DNA from: DAOUAE01 sp034433795
Lineage (GTDB): Bacteria; Chloroflexota; UBA6077; FW602-bin22; DAOUAE01
Direction of reading: 5' to 3'
Assembly (NCBI GenBank): GCA_034433795.1
Contig: DAOUAE010000029.1
Span: 1 to 64,000 of the forward strand
DNA length: 64,000 bases
In this document: positions 31,596 through 40,034 of the stretch, piece by piece
Numbering within the stretch: the stretch's first letter is position 1
Layout of the letters: each line of letters begins with the position of its first letter
Notes under the pieces: generated by a model
The model's database searches: none
Told to the model about the DNA's origin: nothing
The model's input: the letters and a program-made list of their open reading frames with translations, nothing else
Program-made: the position numbers and the translations under genes

Positions 31596-32636
31596 CTAGC
31601 GATGGAGAGGCGGCGCCTCGACCGATACCGTCTCGCCGGGCTGAACCGACCGCAGGAACTCGGCCGCCGCCTCGGGCAGGACGGTGTTGATCATAATCCC
31701 GGTGCCGAGTTCGAAGCCGGCGGCGATGGCCAGTTTGGGCAGAAGTTCCAGGTGCCAGTGGTAATCGGCCGGGCTCTGGGTCGGGCGGGTGTGGATGTAG
31801 AAGTTGAAGGGCGGGTCGTTCAGGCCGTAGTACAGCCGGCTGGTCAGTGTCTGGAGCGCCTCGGCGAAGAGCCAGCGCTGCCGCTCGTCCAGGTCCTCGA
31901 AGTTCGGCTGGTGCTCTTTGGGCAGGATCCAGGTCTCAAAGGGCGTTCGGGCGGCGTAGGGCGAGAGCACCACGAAGCCCTCGTTCTCGTAGACCACCCG
32001 TTCACCCACCTCGCGCTCGTAGGCCAGGATGGCGCAGTAAGCGCACTCGCCGTGCTCCGCCCGGTACCGGGCCAGACCGGCGACCTCCTCTTCGACCGTC
32101 GGCGGCACCAGCGGGATGCCGAAAAGCTGCGCGTGGGGATGCTCGAGCGAGGCGCCAGCCTCTTTGCCGTGGTTGACGATGACCAGGACGTACTGGAGCA
32201 GCGGGTTGGTCCGATGGGCCCGAATCCGGTCGGTGTAGGCCTGGACGATCTGGGCCACCTTGGCCACCGGCAGCTGGCCCAGGTCGTGCTCGTGGTCGGG
32301 ACCGTTGATGATGACCTCGTGGACACCCAGGCCGTTCATACGGCGGTAGGGGCCGACCGTGACGGGGTCGAGGGAGCCGCTGGCGGGCCCAAAGGCCGGG
32401 TAGAGATTGGGGACGACGCGCACCTCCCAGCCGGGGGTATCGGGCGCGGTCCCCGGCGCCCGGTAGGCCATAACCTCTGGGGGCGTCATCGACTCCCGCC
32501 CCTCGCAGAAGGGACACTGACTGCTCGGTTGAACGGCCACTTTGGCGGCGCGGGTGAAAGAACTCGGACGCTTGGCGCGCTCGGTGGCGATGACCACCCA
32601 GCGCCGTGTCACCGGGTCCTGACGCAGCTCTGGCAC
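31596..32636 (-). CDS. galT: Galactose-1-phosphate uridylyltransferase
   Basis: A 346-residue HIT-superfamily enzyme. The catalytic EHPHAQLFGIPLVP (HPHxQ) motif and the zinc-binding CPFCEGRE and CAYC pairs are present, with ETWILPKEHQPNFEDL downstream. It exchanges UMP between UDP-glucose and galactose-1-phosphate (Leloir pathway), though some relatives act as ADP-glucose phosphorylases. It follows glgA by 18 bases with an AAAGGAGC site, so the two are an operon linking glucan and sugar nucleotide metabolism. Confidence 0.92.
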   Translation of the reverse strand: MPELRQDPVTRRWVVIATERAKRPSSFTRAAKVAVQPSSQCPFCEGRESMTPPEVMAYRAPGTAPDTPGWEVRVVPNLYPAFGPASGSLDPVTVGPYRRMNGLGVHEVIINGPDHEHDLGQLPVAKVAQIVQAYTDRIRAHRTNPLLQYVLVIVNHGKEAGASLEHPHAQLFGIPLVPPTVEEEVAGLARYRAEHGECAYCAILAYEREVGERVVYENEGFVVLSPYAARTPFETWILPKEHQPNFEDLDERQRWLFAEALQTLTSRLYYGLNDPPFNFYIHTRPTQSPADYHWHLELLPKLAIAAGFELGTGIMINTVLPEAAAEFLRSVQPGETVSVEAPPLHR

Positions 32637-32654
32637 CGGTGGTTGCTCCTTTCC

Positions 32655-34151
32655 TCAGGACTCAGTGGCCGGGGCCGCAGGCGCCGGCACACCGCGAAAT
32701 TCCAGGGCTTTATAGTAAAGTTCGAGGTATTTGCGGGCCGAGCGGTTCCAGGAGAAGTCCAGCGCCATGTCGCGCTCCTGGAGCATCCGCCAGGTCGCCG
32801 GGTACTTGTAGTTCTCGACCGCCCGGGTGATGGCGGCGAAGAGGTCCATGGCGTGGTAGTGCTCGAAGGCGAAGCCCGTCCCCTCGCCGGTCCGGGGGTT
32901 GAAGTCCTGGACGGTATCGGCCAGCCCGCCCGTGGCCCGGACGATGGGGATGGAGCCGTAGCGCATGGCGATCATCTGCCCCAGACCGCAGGGCTCAAAC
33001 CGCGATGGCATCAGGAACATGTCTGAGCCGGCATAGATTTTCTGGGCCAGGGGGGTGTTGAAGGTCAGAAAGACGGCGCAGCGCCCGGCGTAATCGCGGG
33101 CGAACTTCTGGAAGAGGTTGTGGTAGTGCTGGTCGCCCGTCCCCAGCAGCACGAACTGAATGGGGAGAGCGTCCATCAGCGCGTCAAAAATCTGGGCCAG
33201 GAGATCGAAGCCCTTCTGGTCGGCCAGGCGCGAGACCATGCCGATGAGCGGCACCAGCGGGTCCTCGGGCAGGCCGGCCTCGCGCTGGAGGGCCAGTTTG
33301 TTTTCGATCCGCAGGTCCAGGTGCTCGCGGTCGAAGTTCCGGATAATGTACTTGTCGGTGGCCGGGTTGTACTCTTCATAGTCGAGGCCGTTCAGGATGC
33401 CGAAAAGGCGGTCCTGTCGGTCCCGCAGGAGCGGATCCAGTTTCTCGCCGTACTCGGGGGTGAGGATCTCCTTGGCGTAGCGCTCGCTGACCGTGTTGAT
33501 GACGTCGGCGAAATGGATGCCCCGCGCCAGCAGGTCCACCACGTTGGCCAGTTCGGCGATCTGCGGGTGGTAGATGAACCCGTACTCGTCGAGCCCGGCC
33601 ACCTCCAGCACCCGGAAGCCGAAGATGCCCTGGTACTGCAGGTTATGGATCGTGAAGACCGTGGCGGTGCGGGCGAAGAACGGGTCGTCTTTGTAGATGG
33701 TCTTCAGCCAGTTGGGGACGATGCCGGTGTGCCAGTCGTTGCAGTGGATGATATCAGGCTGCCAGTTCAGCCGCCGGAGCATCTCCAGGGCCGCCCGGCA
33801 GTAGAGTACGAAGCGCTCACCATCGTCGGGGTAACCGTAAATACCCTCGCGGCTGCCGAAGTACCGGTCGTTGTCGACAAAGTACACCGGCACGCCCCGG
33901 CCGATGGTCGCCTGGTAGATCGCCACCGGCTCGGTGGTGTCGTCCATGGGCACCGGGAAGGGGTCGAGGACTTTCTGGAGGCCGAAGCGAACGGGGTCCA
34001 CCCGCTGGTACCGGGGCATGCAGACGCGGATGTCGACCCCGAGGTCGTGCAGCGCCTTGGGCAGGGCGCCAGCCACGTCCGCCAGCCCGCCGGTCTTGGC
34101 GAACGGCGCCACCTCGGCCGCCAGGAAGAGCACCTTCAGAGGCGCGGTCAT
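32655..34151 (-). CDS. glgA: Glycogen synthase (GT5)
   Basis: A 498-residue GT-B glucosyltransferase. The N-terminal KVLFLAAEVAPFAKTGGLAD motif binds ADP-glucose, and SRFEPCGLGQMIAMRYGSIP with RATGGLADTV is the C-terminal catalytic block. It extends alpha-1,4-glucan. The ATG at 34151 follows AAGGAGTGA; a GTG nine bases earlier lies inside that site. Upstream on the minus strand a TATGCT/TATAAA patch near 34275 may hold the promoter. Confidence 0.93.
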   Translation of the reverse strand: MTAPLKVLFLAAEVAPFAKTGGLADVAGALPKALHDLGVDIRVCMPRYQRVDPVRFGLQKVLDPFPVPMDDTTEPVAIYQATIGRGVPVYFVDNDRYFGSREGIYGYPDDGERFVLYCRAALEMLRRLNWQPDIIHCNDWHTGIVPNWLKTIYKDDPFFARTATVFTIHNLQYQGIFGFRVLEVAGLDEYGFIYHPQIAELANVVDLLARGIHFADVINTVSERYAKEILTPEYGEKLDPLLRDRQDRLFGILNGLDYEEYNPATDKYIIRNFDREHLDLRIENKLALQREAGLPEDPLVPLIGMVSRLADQKGFDLLAQIFDALMDALPIQFVLLGTGDQHYHNLFQKFARDYAGRCAVFLTFNTPLAQKIYAGSDMFLMPSRFEPCGLGQMIAMRYGSIPIVRATGGLADTVQDFNPRTGEGTGFAFEHYHAMDLFAAITRAVENYKYPATWRMLQERDMALDFSWNRSARKYLELYYKALEFRGVPAPAAPATES

Positions 34152-34327
34152 ACTGGTCACTCCTTAACAACAGGCGCTGGGCCAGAGATCACCAGCCTCA
34201 CTGGCGCGCGGCGACAGAGGCACCATCCCACGGGGTCCCTGGGCCACATTGCAGCCTCTGTGCCACACTGTCCTTTATAGCATAGCCGACGGCCGACCGA
34301 CTAGGAAAAGAAGGGGAAATTCAGGCC

Positions 34328-34356
34328 TTGACAGGACCCTCCACCCGTGGTAGAGT
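34328..34356 (+). promoter_or_regulatory. Promoter of the sulfate-assimilation operon
   Basis: TTGACA (34328-34333) and TAGAGT (34351-34356) have a 17-base spacer; the start is expected near 34363. Confidence 0.75.
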
Positions 34357-34370
34357 AATTCCAAACAAAG

Positions 34371-34390
34371 TTGATCAATCAAATCATCAA
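34371..34390. promoter_or_regulatory. AT-rich operator candidate downstream of the sulfate operon promoter
   Basis: TTGAT-CA-ATCAA (34371-34382) is a perfect inverted repeat and a second ATCAA follows at 34386-34390. This A/T island stands out in a two-thirds GC genome and sits about 8 bases after the expected transcript start. A regulator of sulfur assimilation is a natural candidate, but none is encoded nearby. Confidence 0.45.
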
Positions 34391-34419
34391 TACCGCCGGC
34401 CGCTGGCCGAGGAGGCAGC

Positions 34420-36342
34420 ATGACACCCGCCGAGACGCCGCGCGCGGTTCCGCAGCTGGAGGAGCCCTCCTGGGACCTGGTCCTCAAGCGCAACAGCATC
34501 GAGCGCCTCAAGCAGGAGAAATTTCCCCTCGATATCGTCAACGAACTGCCCGATCTCATCGCCCGGGGCTATGAGGCGGTCCCCGAGGAGGATATTGTCC
34601 GCCTCAACTGGTGGGGGCTGACCCACGATAAACCCAAGGTCGGGACGTTTATGGTTCGGATCAAGGTGCCGGGAGGGCTGATCCGGCCGGCCCAGTTGCG
34701 GGCGATCGGCGAGATCGCCATCCGCTACGGGCGGAACTACGGCGAACTGACCACCCGCCAGGGCCTGCAGCTCCACTGGGTCCGGCTCGACCAGCTGCCC
34801 GAGGTTCTGGCCGCCGTCCAGGCCGCCGGCCTGACCACCGTGGGCGGCGAGGGCGACACCGTCCGCAACATCACCGGGTGCCCGGTGGCCGGCATCGACC
34901 CGGCCGAGGTCTTCGACGTCCGCCCGGTAATCGAGCAGGCCGCCCGCTTCTTCTACGGCAACCGTGAGTACTCCAACCTGCCCCGGAAGCACAAATACAC
35001 GATCAGCGCCTGCCCGGCCCAGTGCAACGCCCCCGAGATCCACGATGTGGCTCTCATCGCGGTGCTCAAAGACGGTCGGCCTGGCTTCGCCGTCCGGGTG
35101 GGCGGCGGCCTCTCGGCCACCCCGCGGCTGGCCCGCGACCTGGGGGTGTTTGTGCCGGTGGAGGAGGCCATCGAGGTCCTGCGGGCCATCACCGATGTCT
35201 GGCAGCACAACCGTCGCTACCGCCTGAGCCGGGCCAAGGCTCGCATCAAATTCATGGTCGACGACTACGGCCCCGAAGGGATGCGGGCGCTGGTCGAGGA
35301 GCGCCTGGGGCGCCGGCTGGAGGACGGCCAGGCTCCCGCGCCGGTGGGCCCCGCCGACCACCTGGGACGCCATCCCCAGAAACAGCCGGGCTACGTGTAC
35401 ATGGGCTTTCCGGTGCCGATGGGCTGGATGACCGGCCGTCAGATGCAGCAGGTGGCCGACCTGGTCGAGGCGGTCGGCGGCGATATCCGTCTGACCCGTG
35501 AGCAGAACTTCCTCGTCGGCTTCGTCCCCGAGGACCGGGCCGACTGGCTGGCCGCCGAGATGGCGAAGATCGGCTTTCCGCTCGATCGCCACAAACTGTA
35601 CGGCACCTCGACCGCCTGCACCAGCCACCAGTTCTGCAACTACTCGGTGGCCGAGACCAAGGAGAAACTCAAGGAGATCATCGAGCGGCTGGAGGCCCGC
35701 TTCGGCCGGGCGGTCGAGGGCCTGACCATCTATATGGACGGCTGCCCGCACGCCTGCGCCCACCACTGGGTCGGCGATATCGGTCTGCAGGGCACCACCA
35801 CCCACGGCCCCGACGGCGGCAAGATCGAGGCCTACGACGTGGTCCTGCGCGGCGGCCTGGGCGCTCGGGCGGCCATCGGCAGGCCGATCCTGCGCCGGGT
35901 GCCCACCACCGAGATCGACACCGTGGTCGAGCGGCTGGTCGGGGCCTGGCTGGCCGAACGCCGCCTGCGGGGTCCGGACTACACCTTCCGCGACTTCTGC
36001 GACGCCCACACCGACGACGATCTCAAAACGATCGCCTTGACCGCGCCGGCGCCCGAGGCCCCGGTCGGTCGGGTGGTGATCCGTGTCCCGGGACCGCTGC
36101 TGGAGCTGACCCGTGGCGTGGACCATGTCGAGGTGGACGCCCGAACCGTCCGCGAGGCCTTCCTGCGGGCTGGGGAGCGTTACCCCGATCTGCCAGCCCG
36201 GATCATCACCCCGGAGGGCGAGATCTGGTCCTATGTCAATGTCTATGTGAACGAAGAGGATATCCGCGGGCTCCAGGGGCTGGAGACGCCTCTCAACCCT
36301 GGCGACGAGATCATCATTCTGCTGGCGATGTCCGGCGGCTGA
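34420..36342 (+). CDS. Ferredoxin-type sulfite/nitrite reductase fused to a ThiS/MoaD-like sulfur carrier
   Basis: A 640-residue fusion. Residues 1-550 form a siroheme reductase: two ferredoxin-like halves (TRQGLQLHWV, KYTISACPAQCNAPE) and the 4Fe-4S/siroheme cysteines C400-x5-C406 and C442-x3-C446 (ACTSHQFC, GCPHAC). Residues 552-640 form a beta-grasp domain (VEVDARTVREAF, NPGDEIIILLAMSGG) that ends exactly in Gly-Gly, as in ThiS, MoaD and CysO. The reductase should make sulfide from sulfite, and the tail could take sulfur as a thiocarboxylate. APS reductase follows 16 bases downstream, pointing to sulfite. No E1-like activating enzyme is in the window. Confidence 0.9.
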   Translation: MTPAETPRAVPQLEEPSWDLVLKRNSIERLKQEKFPLDIVNELPDLIARGYEAVPEEDIVRLNWWGLTHDKPKVGTFMVRIKVPGGLIRPAQLRAIGEIAIRYGRNYGELTTRQGLQLHWVRLDQLPEVLAAVQAAGLTTVGGEGDTVRNITGCPVAGIDPAEVFDVRPVIEQAARFFYGNREYSNLPRKHKYTISACPAQCNAPEIHDVALIAVLKDGRPGFAVRVGGGLSATPRLARDLGVFVPVEEAIEVLRAITDVWQHNRRYRLSRAKARIKFMVDDYGPEGMRALVEERLGRRLEDGQAPAPVGPADHLGRHPQKQPGYVYMGFPVPMGWMTGRQMQQVADLVEAVGGDIRLTREQNFLVGFVPEDRADWLAAEMAKIGFPLDRHKLYGTSTACTSHQFCNYSVAETKEKLKEIIERLEARFGRAVEGLTIYMDGCPHACAHHWVGDIGLQGTTTHGPDGGKIEAYDVVLRGGLGARAAIGRPILRRVPTTEIDTVVERLVGAWLAERRLRGPDYTFRDFCDAHTDDDLKTIALTAPAPEAPVGRVVIRVPGPLLELTRGVDHVEVDARTVREAFLRAGERYPDLPARIITPEGEIWSYVNVYVNEEDIRGLQGLETPLNPGDEIIILLAMSGG

Positions 36343-36357
36343 TCAGGAGAGACGGCG

Positions 36358-37167
36358 ATGCTGCGGCAACGGGTGGTCTTCGACGACCTGGAACTGGGCG
36401 AGATCGCCATCGCACTCGACGATAAAGAGCCTCCGGAGGTCATTCGCTGGGCCCTGGAGACGTTCGGCGACGGGATCGCGGTGGTCACGGCCCTGCAGGC
36501 GGAAGGGATGGTGGTTCTGGATATGGCCTACCGGCTCAAGCCCGATATCCGGGTGATCACCGTGGATACCGGGCGGCTGCCGCCGGCCACCTACGCCTTT
36601 ATGGACGAGGTCCGGGCCCACTATCCTCAGGCCCGGTTCGAGGTCCTCTTCCCCGACTACCGCGAGGTCGAGACGATGGTCCGGCGGCACGGAGTCAATC
36701 TCTTTCGGCGGAACGTGCCGCTGCGGCTGCTCTGCTGCCACATCCGCAAAGTGCGGCCACTGGTCCGGGCCCTGCAGGGGCTCGACGCCTGGTTCACCGG
36801 TCTGCGGCGGGAGCAGTGGGCCTCGCGGGCCAACATCCGCAAGGTCGAGCTGGACCACGACCACGGCGGGATCGTCAAGGTCAACGCCCTGGCCGACTGG
36901 ACCAAAGAGGAGGTCTGGGAGTACCTGGAGACCCACCACGTGCCGGTCCATCCCCTCTACCGTCAGGGCTACACCAGTATTGGCTGCGACCCCTGCACCC
37001 GTCCCATCCAGCCCGGCGAGGACGACCGGGCCGGCCGCTGGTGGTGGGAGATCAACGCCCCCAAGGAGTGCGGCATTCACTGCCCCATCGAGACCGGGGG
37101 CTTCGAGCACGAGGCCGAGGCCATCCTGCGCGAGGCCCACGGCCCCGGCCTGGAGGAACGGCGGTGA
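36358..37167 (+). CDS. cysH: Adenylylsulfate (APS) reductase, iron-sulfur type
   Basis: A 269-residue PAPS/APS reductase family enzyme. Cysteine pairs C126-C127 and C210-x2-C213 supply the 4Fe-4S cluster that marks the APS-specific type; the catalytic Cys238 lies in KECGIHC. VITVDTGRLPPATY is the nucleotide-binding site. It makes sulfite from APS with thioredoxin, feeding the reductase encoded just upstream. Its stop overlaps the next start (GTGA). Confidence 0.93.
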   Translation: MLRQRVVFDDLELGEIAIALDDKEPPEVIRWALETFGDGIAVVTALQAEGMVVLDMAYRLKPDIRVITVDTGRLPPATYAFMDEVRAHYPQARFEVLFPDYREVETMVRRHGVNLFRRNVPLRLLCCHIRKVRPLVRALQGLDAWFTGLRREQWASRANIRKVELDHDHGGIVKVNALADWTKEEVWEYLETHHVPVHPLYRQGYTSIGCDPCTRPIQPGEDDRAGRWWWEINAPKECGIHCPIETGGFEHEAEAILREAHGPGLEERR

Positions 37168-37628
37168 ACACCCTGGAGACGCTGACCCTGAGCCCGGAGG
37201 AGCAGGAGCTGCTGGCGGCCGAGGTCCAGGCTCTTCTGCCCCATCTGCCGGCCGAGCGACGGGCGGCCTATCAGGACCTGGCCCGGGCGGTGGCCCAGGG
37301 AGAGATCCCGCCGGCACAGGTCGGACTGCTGGAGCAGGTGCTGGCTCTGACCCTCACCAGCGGCCGGGCCCGCCAGCGCCACCGGGCCGAGGGCGAACGG
37401 ATCCTGACCGATCTTTTTCAGCGCACGCCGCGCGGCCAGGCGCTCCTCCAGCATCTGGAGGAGGTCAACCGGGCTCTGCGGGCCCTGGCCGGCCGTCCCC
37501 TCCACAGCGTCCGGGTGGGCCTGCGCACTCTGGGCCATCTCACCCTCACCCTCGAGGTCGAGGGGGCCACGCTGACCCTGGCCGTCCGACCGGACAGCGT
37601 TCAGGTCGAGAGCCTGGCGGTGGGCTAG
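37164..37628 (+). CDS. Uncharacterised protein of the sulfate-assimilation operon
   Basis: A 154-residue protein, not recognised. The N-terminal 115 residues look all-helical and Leu/Ala/Gln-rich (SPEEQELLAAEVQALLPHLP, LLQHLEEVNRALRAL); the last 35 form three beta strands (HSVRVGLRTLGHLTLTLEVE). No cysteines are present, so it does not carry a metal cluster. GTG at 37164 overlaps the cysH stop, so it is translated with APS reductase and is likely functionally linked to sulfur assimilation, perhaps as a partner or regulator. Confidence 0.75.
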   Translation: MNTLETLTLSPEEQELLAAEVQALLPHLPAERRAAYQDLARAVAQGEIPPAQVGLLEQVLALTLTSGRARQRHRAEGERILTDLFQRTPRGQALLQHLEEVNRALRALAGRPLHSVRVGLRTLGHLTLTLEVEGATLTLAVRPDSVQVESLAVG

Positions 37629-37658
37629 TTTTTCCGTCCGAATGTCGGCCCGCGGGGG

Positions 37659-37687
37659 TTGCATTCCGCGCCGGCTTTTGCTATACT
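37659..37687 (+). promoter_or_regulatory. Promoter of the 5S rRNA gene
   Basis: TTGCAT (37659-37664) and TATACT (37682-37687) are 17 bases apart, about 20 bases before the mature 5S end. The preceding TTTTTCC stretch belongs to the gap after the sulfate operon. Confidence 0.75.
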
Positions 37688-37706
37688 TACACTCGCCAAG
37701 TGAAAA

Positions 37707-37830
37707 CGTCCCTGGTGACGCGAGCGGGGTCGCCCCACCCGTTCCCATCCCGAACACGGAAGTGAAAGGCCCCAGCGCCGACGATACTGGCGGGGCAGCC
37801 CGCTGGGACAATAGGCCGTTGCCAGGGGCG
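37707..37830 (+). rRNA. rrf: 5S ribosomal RNA (stand-alone)
   Basis: The stretch holds the conserved 5S core (CCCATCCCGAACACGGAAGT) with loop A sealed by CGTCCCTGG (37707-37715) and CCAGGGGCG (37822-37830). AAAA and TTTT extend that stem to 13 bp, and a second T-run follows (37837-37841), so the terminal stem also acts as terminator. No 16S, 23S or tRNA genes are next to it; it has its own promoter. The mature ends may be a few bases inside these limits. Confidence 0.93.
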
Positions 37831-37861
37831 TTTTCCTTTTTCTGGGTGGTACAGAGGAACG

Positions 37862-38950
37862 ATGTCGACGCCCCTGCGCGTGGCGGTTATCGGCTGCGGA
37901 CTCATCGCCCGGCTCCGACACCTTCCGGCCTTTCTGGAGTGCCAGCAGCGCGGTCTGGTCCGGATCGTGGGACTCTGCGACACCGATCCGCAGAGTCTGG
38001 CCCAGGCCGCCAGCCTCGTCGGCGACTGCCCGCAGTTCAGCGACTACCAGACGCTCCTGGAGTCTCTCCAGCCCGACCTCGTCGCCATCTGCACCCCGCC
38101 CGTCACCCACGCTCCCATCGCCCTGGCGGCGCTGGCGGCCGGCGCCCACGTCTTCTGCGAGAAGCCCCTGGCCACCACGGTGGCCGAGGCCCAGGAGATG
38201 GTGGCGGCGGCTGTCCGGAGTGGCCGACGGACCGGAGTCAACTTCCGCTACCGCTGGATCCCCGCGGCCCGCTTCGCCCGCGATATCATTCAGCAGGGCG
38301 ACCTGGGGCCGCTGACCCACCTCTATCTCAATTACTTCAACGCCATGCTGGCCGATACCACCCGGCCGGTGCTGTGGCGTCAGCAGCGGGCCATCGCCGG
38401 CGCCGGCGTTCTGGCGGACCTCGGCTCGCACCTCATCGACCTGGTCCGCTTCTGGGGTAGCGAGTTCCGCCGGGTCACCGGCCTGACGGCCGCCCTCTAT
38501 CCGCGGCTGGCGGGCCGACCGGTGCTCGAGGCCGACGCCCCGGACGCCGTGACCTTTCTGGCCGAGCTGGATGGGGGAGCGCTGGCCGTCTTCAACCTCA
38601 CCAACTACGCCATCGGCCGCGTCAACCATCAGCGGGCCGAGGTCTACGGGCGCCAGGGCAGCCTCATCTACGAGATCAACCGGTGGGATGAGGGCGGCGA
38701 TCGGCTCCGGCTCTGCCTGGGGCTGCTCCAGGGGCGCTATGAGGGCTTCAGCCCGGTGCGCGTGCCGCCCGCCTACCGGGACCTCACGCCCAACAGCCCG
38801 ATCGTCGAGTTCGTCGTGGCGGTGGTCGAGGGCCGCGAGTACGCGCCCTCGTTCGTCGATGGCCTGCGGGCCCAGGAGGTCATCGCCGCGGTCGAGGCGG
38901 CCGCCGAGCGTCTGGAGTGGGTGCCGGTCGAGCGGACGGCTCTGGCCTGA
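37862..38950 (+). CDS. Gfo/Idh/MocA family oxidoreductase
   Basis: A 362-residue NAD(P)-dependent dehydrogenase. VAVIGCGLIARLRHLPAFLE is the dinucleotide fold and HVFCEKPLATTVAEAQEMV the family's EKP motif; VNFRYRWIPAARFARD begins the substrate domain. It starts 31 bases after the 5S rRNA stem, and no separate promoter is seen there, so it may depend on read-through from the 5S promoter. Convergent with the next Gfo/Idh gene. Confidence 0.9.
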   Translation: MSTPLRVAVIGCGLIARLRHLPAFLECQQRGLVRIVGLCDTDPQSLAQAASLVGDCPQFSDYQTLLESLQPDLVAICTPPVTHAPIALAALAAGAHVFCEKPLATTVAEAQEMVAAAVRSGRRTGVNFRYRWIPAARFARDIIQQGDLGPLTHLYLNYFNAMLADTTRPVLWRQQRAIAGAGVLADLGSHLIDLVRFWGSEFRRVTGLTAALYPRLAGRPVLEADAPDAVTFLAELDGGALAVFNLTNYAIGRVNHQRAEVYGRQGSLIYEINRWDEGGDRLRLCLGLLQGRYEGFSPVRVPPAYRDLTPNSPIVEFVVAVVEGREYAPSFVDGLRAQEVIAAVEAAAERLEWVPVERTALA

Positions 38951-38981
38951 GGCGTGGAAGCGCGTCGAGAGCGCCCGCCGT

Positions 38982-39983
38982 TCAGCCGGGCAGGACCTCG
39001 CTCACCCGCACCGGCCGGCCCAGCTGGGCCGAGCGGTTGGCGGCGATGACCACCGCCTGGGTCTTCAGGGCGTCGCTGTAGGGCGAGCGAATGAGGTCGC
39101 GCTGGCCGGTGCGGACCGCCTCCAGGAACGCCCGGGCCGCCTGGAGGTGAGGCCAGGCCCAGTAGGGCACCCGGAAGCGGTACTGATGGGTCACCCCGAC
39201 CTCGCGGACGCTTAGGGTGTCGGTCCGCACCTCGGCCGTCCAGTCGCGGCAGGTGATATCCAGCCCGATCGGCCCGCCCTGGCCGGCCAGACAGCTGGCG
39301 ATGAGCGTCCCGGGCGCGCCGTCGGCGAAGGTCAGGTGGACGATGCTGACGTCCGGCACGTCCAGGTTGGGCACATCGGTCAGCGCCCGGCGGGCGTAGC
39401 GGGCCTCGACCTCGACGATCTCGCCGACCAGGAAGCGGGCCAGGTCCACGATGTGGACCGCCTGCTCGACCACCTGACCGCCCGACTGGGCCATCACCCG
39501 CCACCAGGGGGTCTGGGGGAGTCCGCCGACCCACCAGCCCTGAACGAAGCCGACCGTGCGCCCGCTCAGGAGCTCGCGGGCTTTGGTGGCGCTGTCGGTG
39601 TAGCGCAGGTGGAAGTCCACCGCCGCCAGCACCCCGCTCTCCTCGATGGCCCGGGCGATGGCCAGGGGGCGCTCGATGTCCACGCCCAGCGGCTTCTCGA
39701 TGAAGAGCGGAATGCCCCGGCGGACGGCCTCGAGTTCCGGCTCCCCGTGGGCGAAGGGCGGGATGCAGATGAAGACGGCGTCAGGCCGCGCCTGGTCGTA
39801 GAGGGCGGTCGGGTTCGGGTAGACGCTCCCGCCGTAGAGGCGGGCGGCCCGGGCGGCGTTCTCCGGCACAGCGTCGGTCACCCCGACGACCTCGACCCCT
39901 TCGATCTGGCGCAGGTTCTCCAGATGGGCCCGGGCGATGCTGCCGGCACCCACGAACCCGATGCGGAGCGGACGGTCGGTCAC
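38982..39983 (-). CDS. Gfo/Idh/MocA family oxidoreductase
   Basis: A 333-residue dehydrogenase with IGFVGAGSIARAHLENLRQI and the EKPLGVDIERPLAIA motif. GTG at 39983 follows GTGAGGAGGCAG; the longer frame to 40010 is not supported. It lies 51 bases downstream of an epimerase/uronate-dehydrogenase-like gene on the same strand, suggesting joint oxidation of a sugar or sugar acid. Substrate unknown. Confidence 0.9.
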   Translation of the reverse strand: MTDRPLRIGFVGAGSIARAHLENLRQIEGVEVVGVTDAVPENAARAARLYGGSVYPNPTALYDQARPDAVFICIPPFAHGEPELEAVRRGIPLFIEKPLGVDIERPLAIARAIEESGVLAAVDFHLRYTDSATKARELLSGRTVGFVQGWWVGGLPQTPWWRVMAQSGGQVVEQAVHIVDLARFLVGEIVEVEARYARRALTDVPNLDVPDVSIVHLTFADGAPGTLIASCLAGQGGPIGLDITCRDWTAEVRTDTLSVREVGVTHQYRFRVPYWAWPHLQAARAFLEAVRTGQRDLIRSPYSDALKTQAVVIAANRSAQLGRPVRVSEVLPG

Positions 39984-40034
39984 GGCTGCCTCCTCACGAT
40001 GGGCTGTCACGGGGATGGGGCCTTCCTCACACGG

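Noticed and set aside
34387..36126. 579-codon minus-strand frame opposite the sulfite reductase
   Set aside because: Antisense shadow; the reductase motifs lie on the plus strand.
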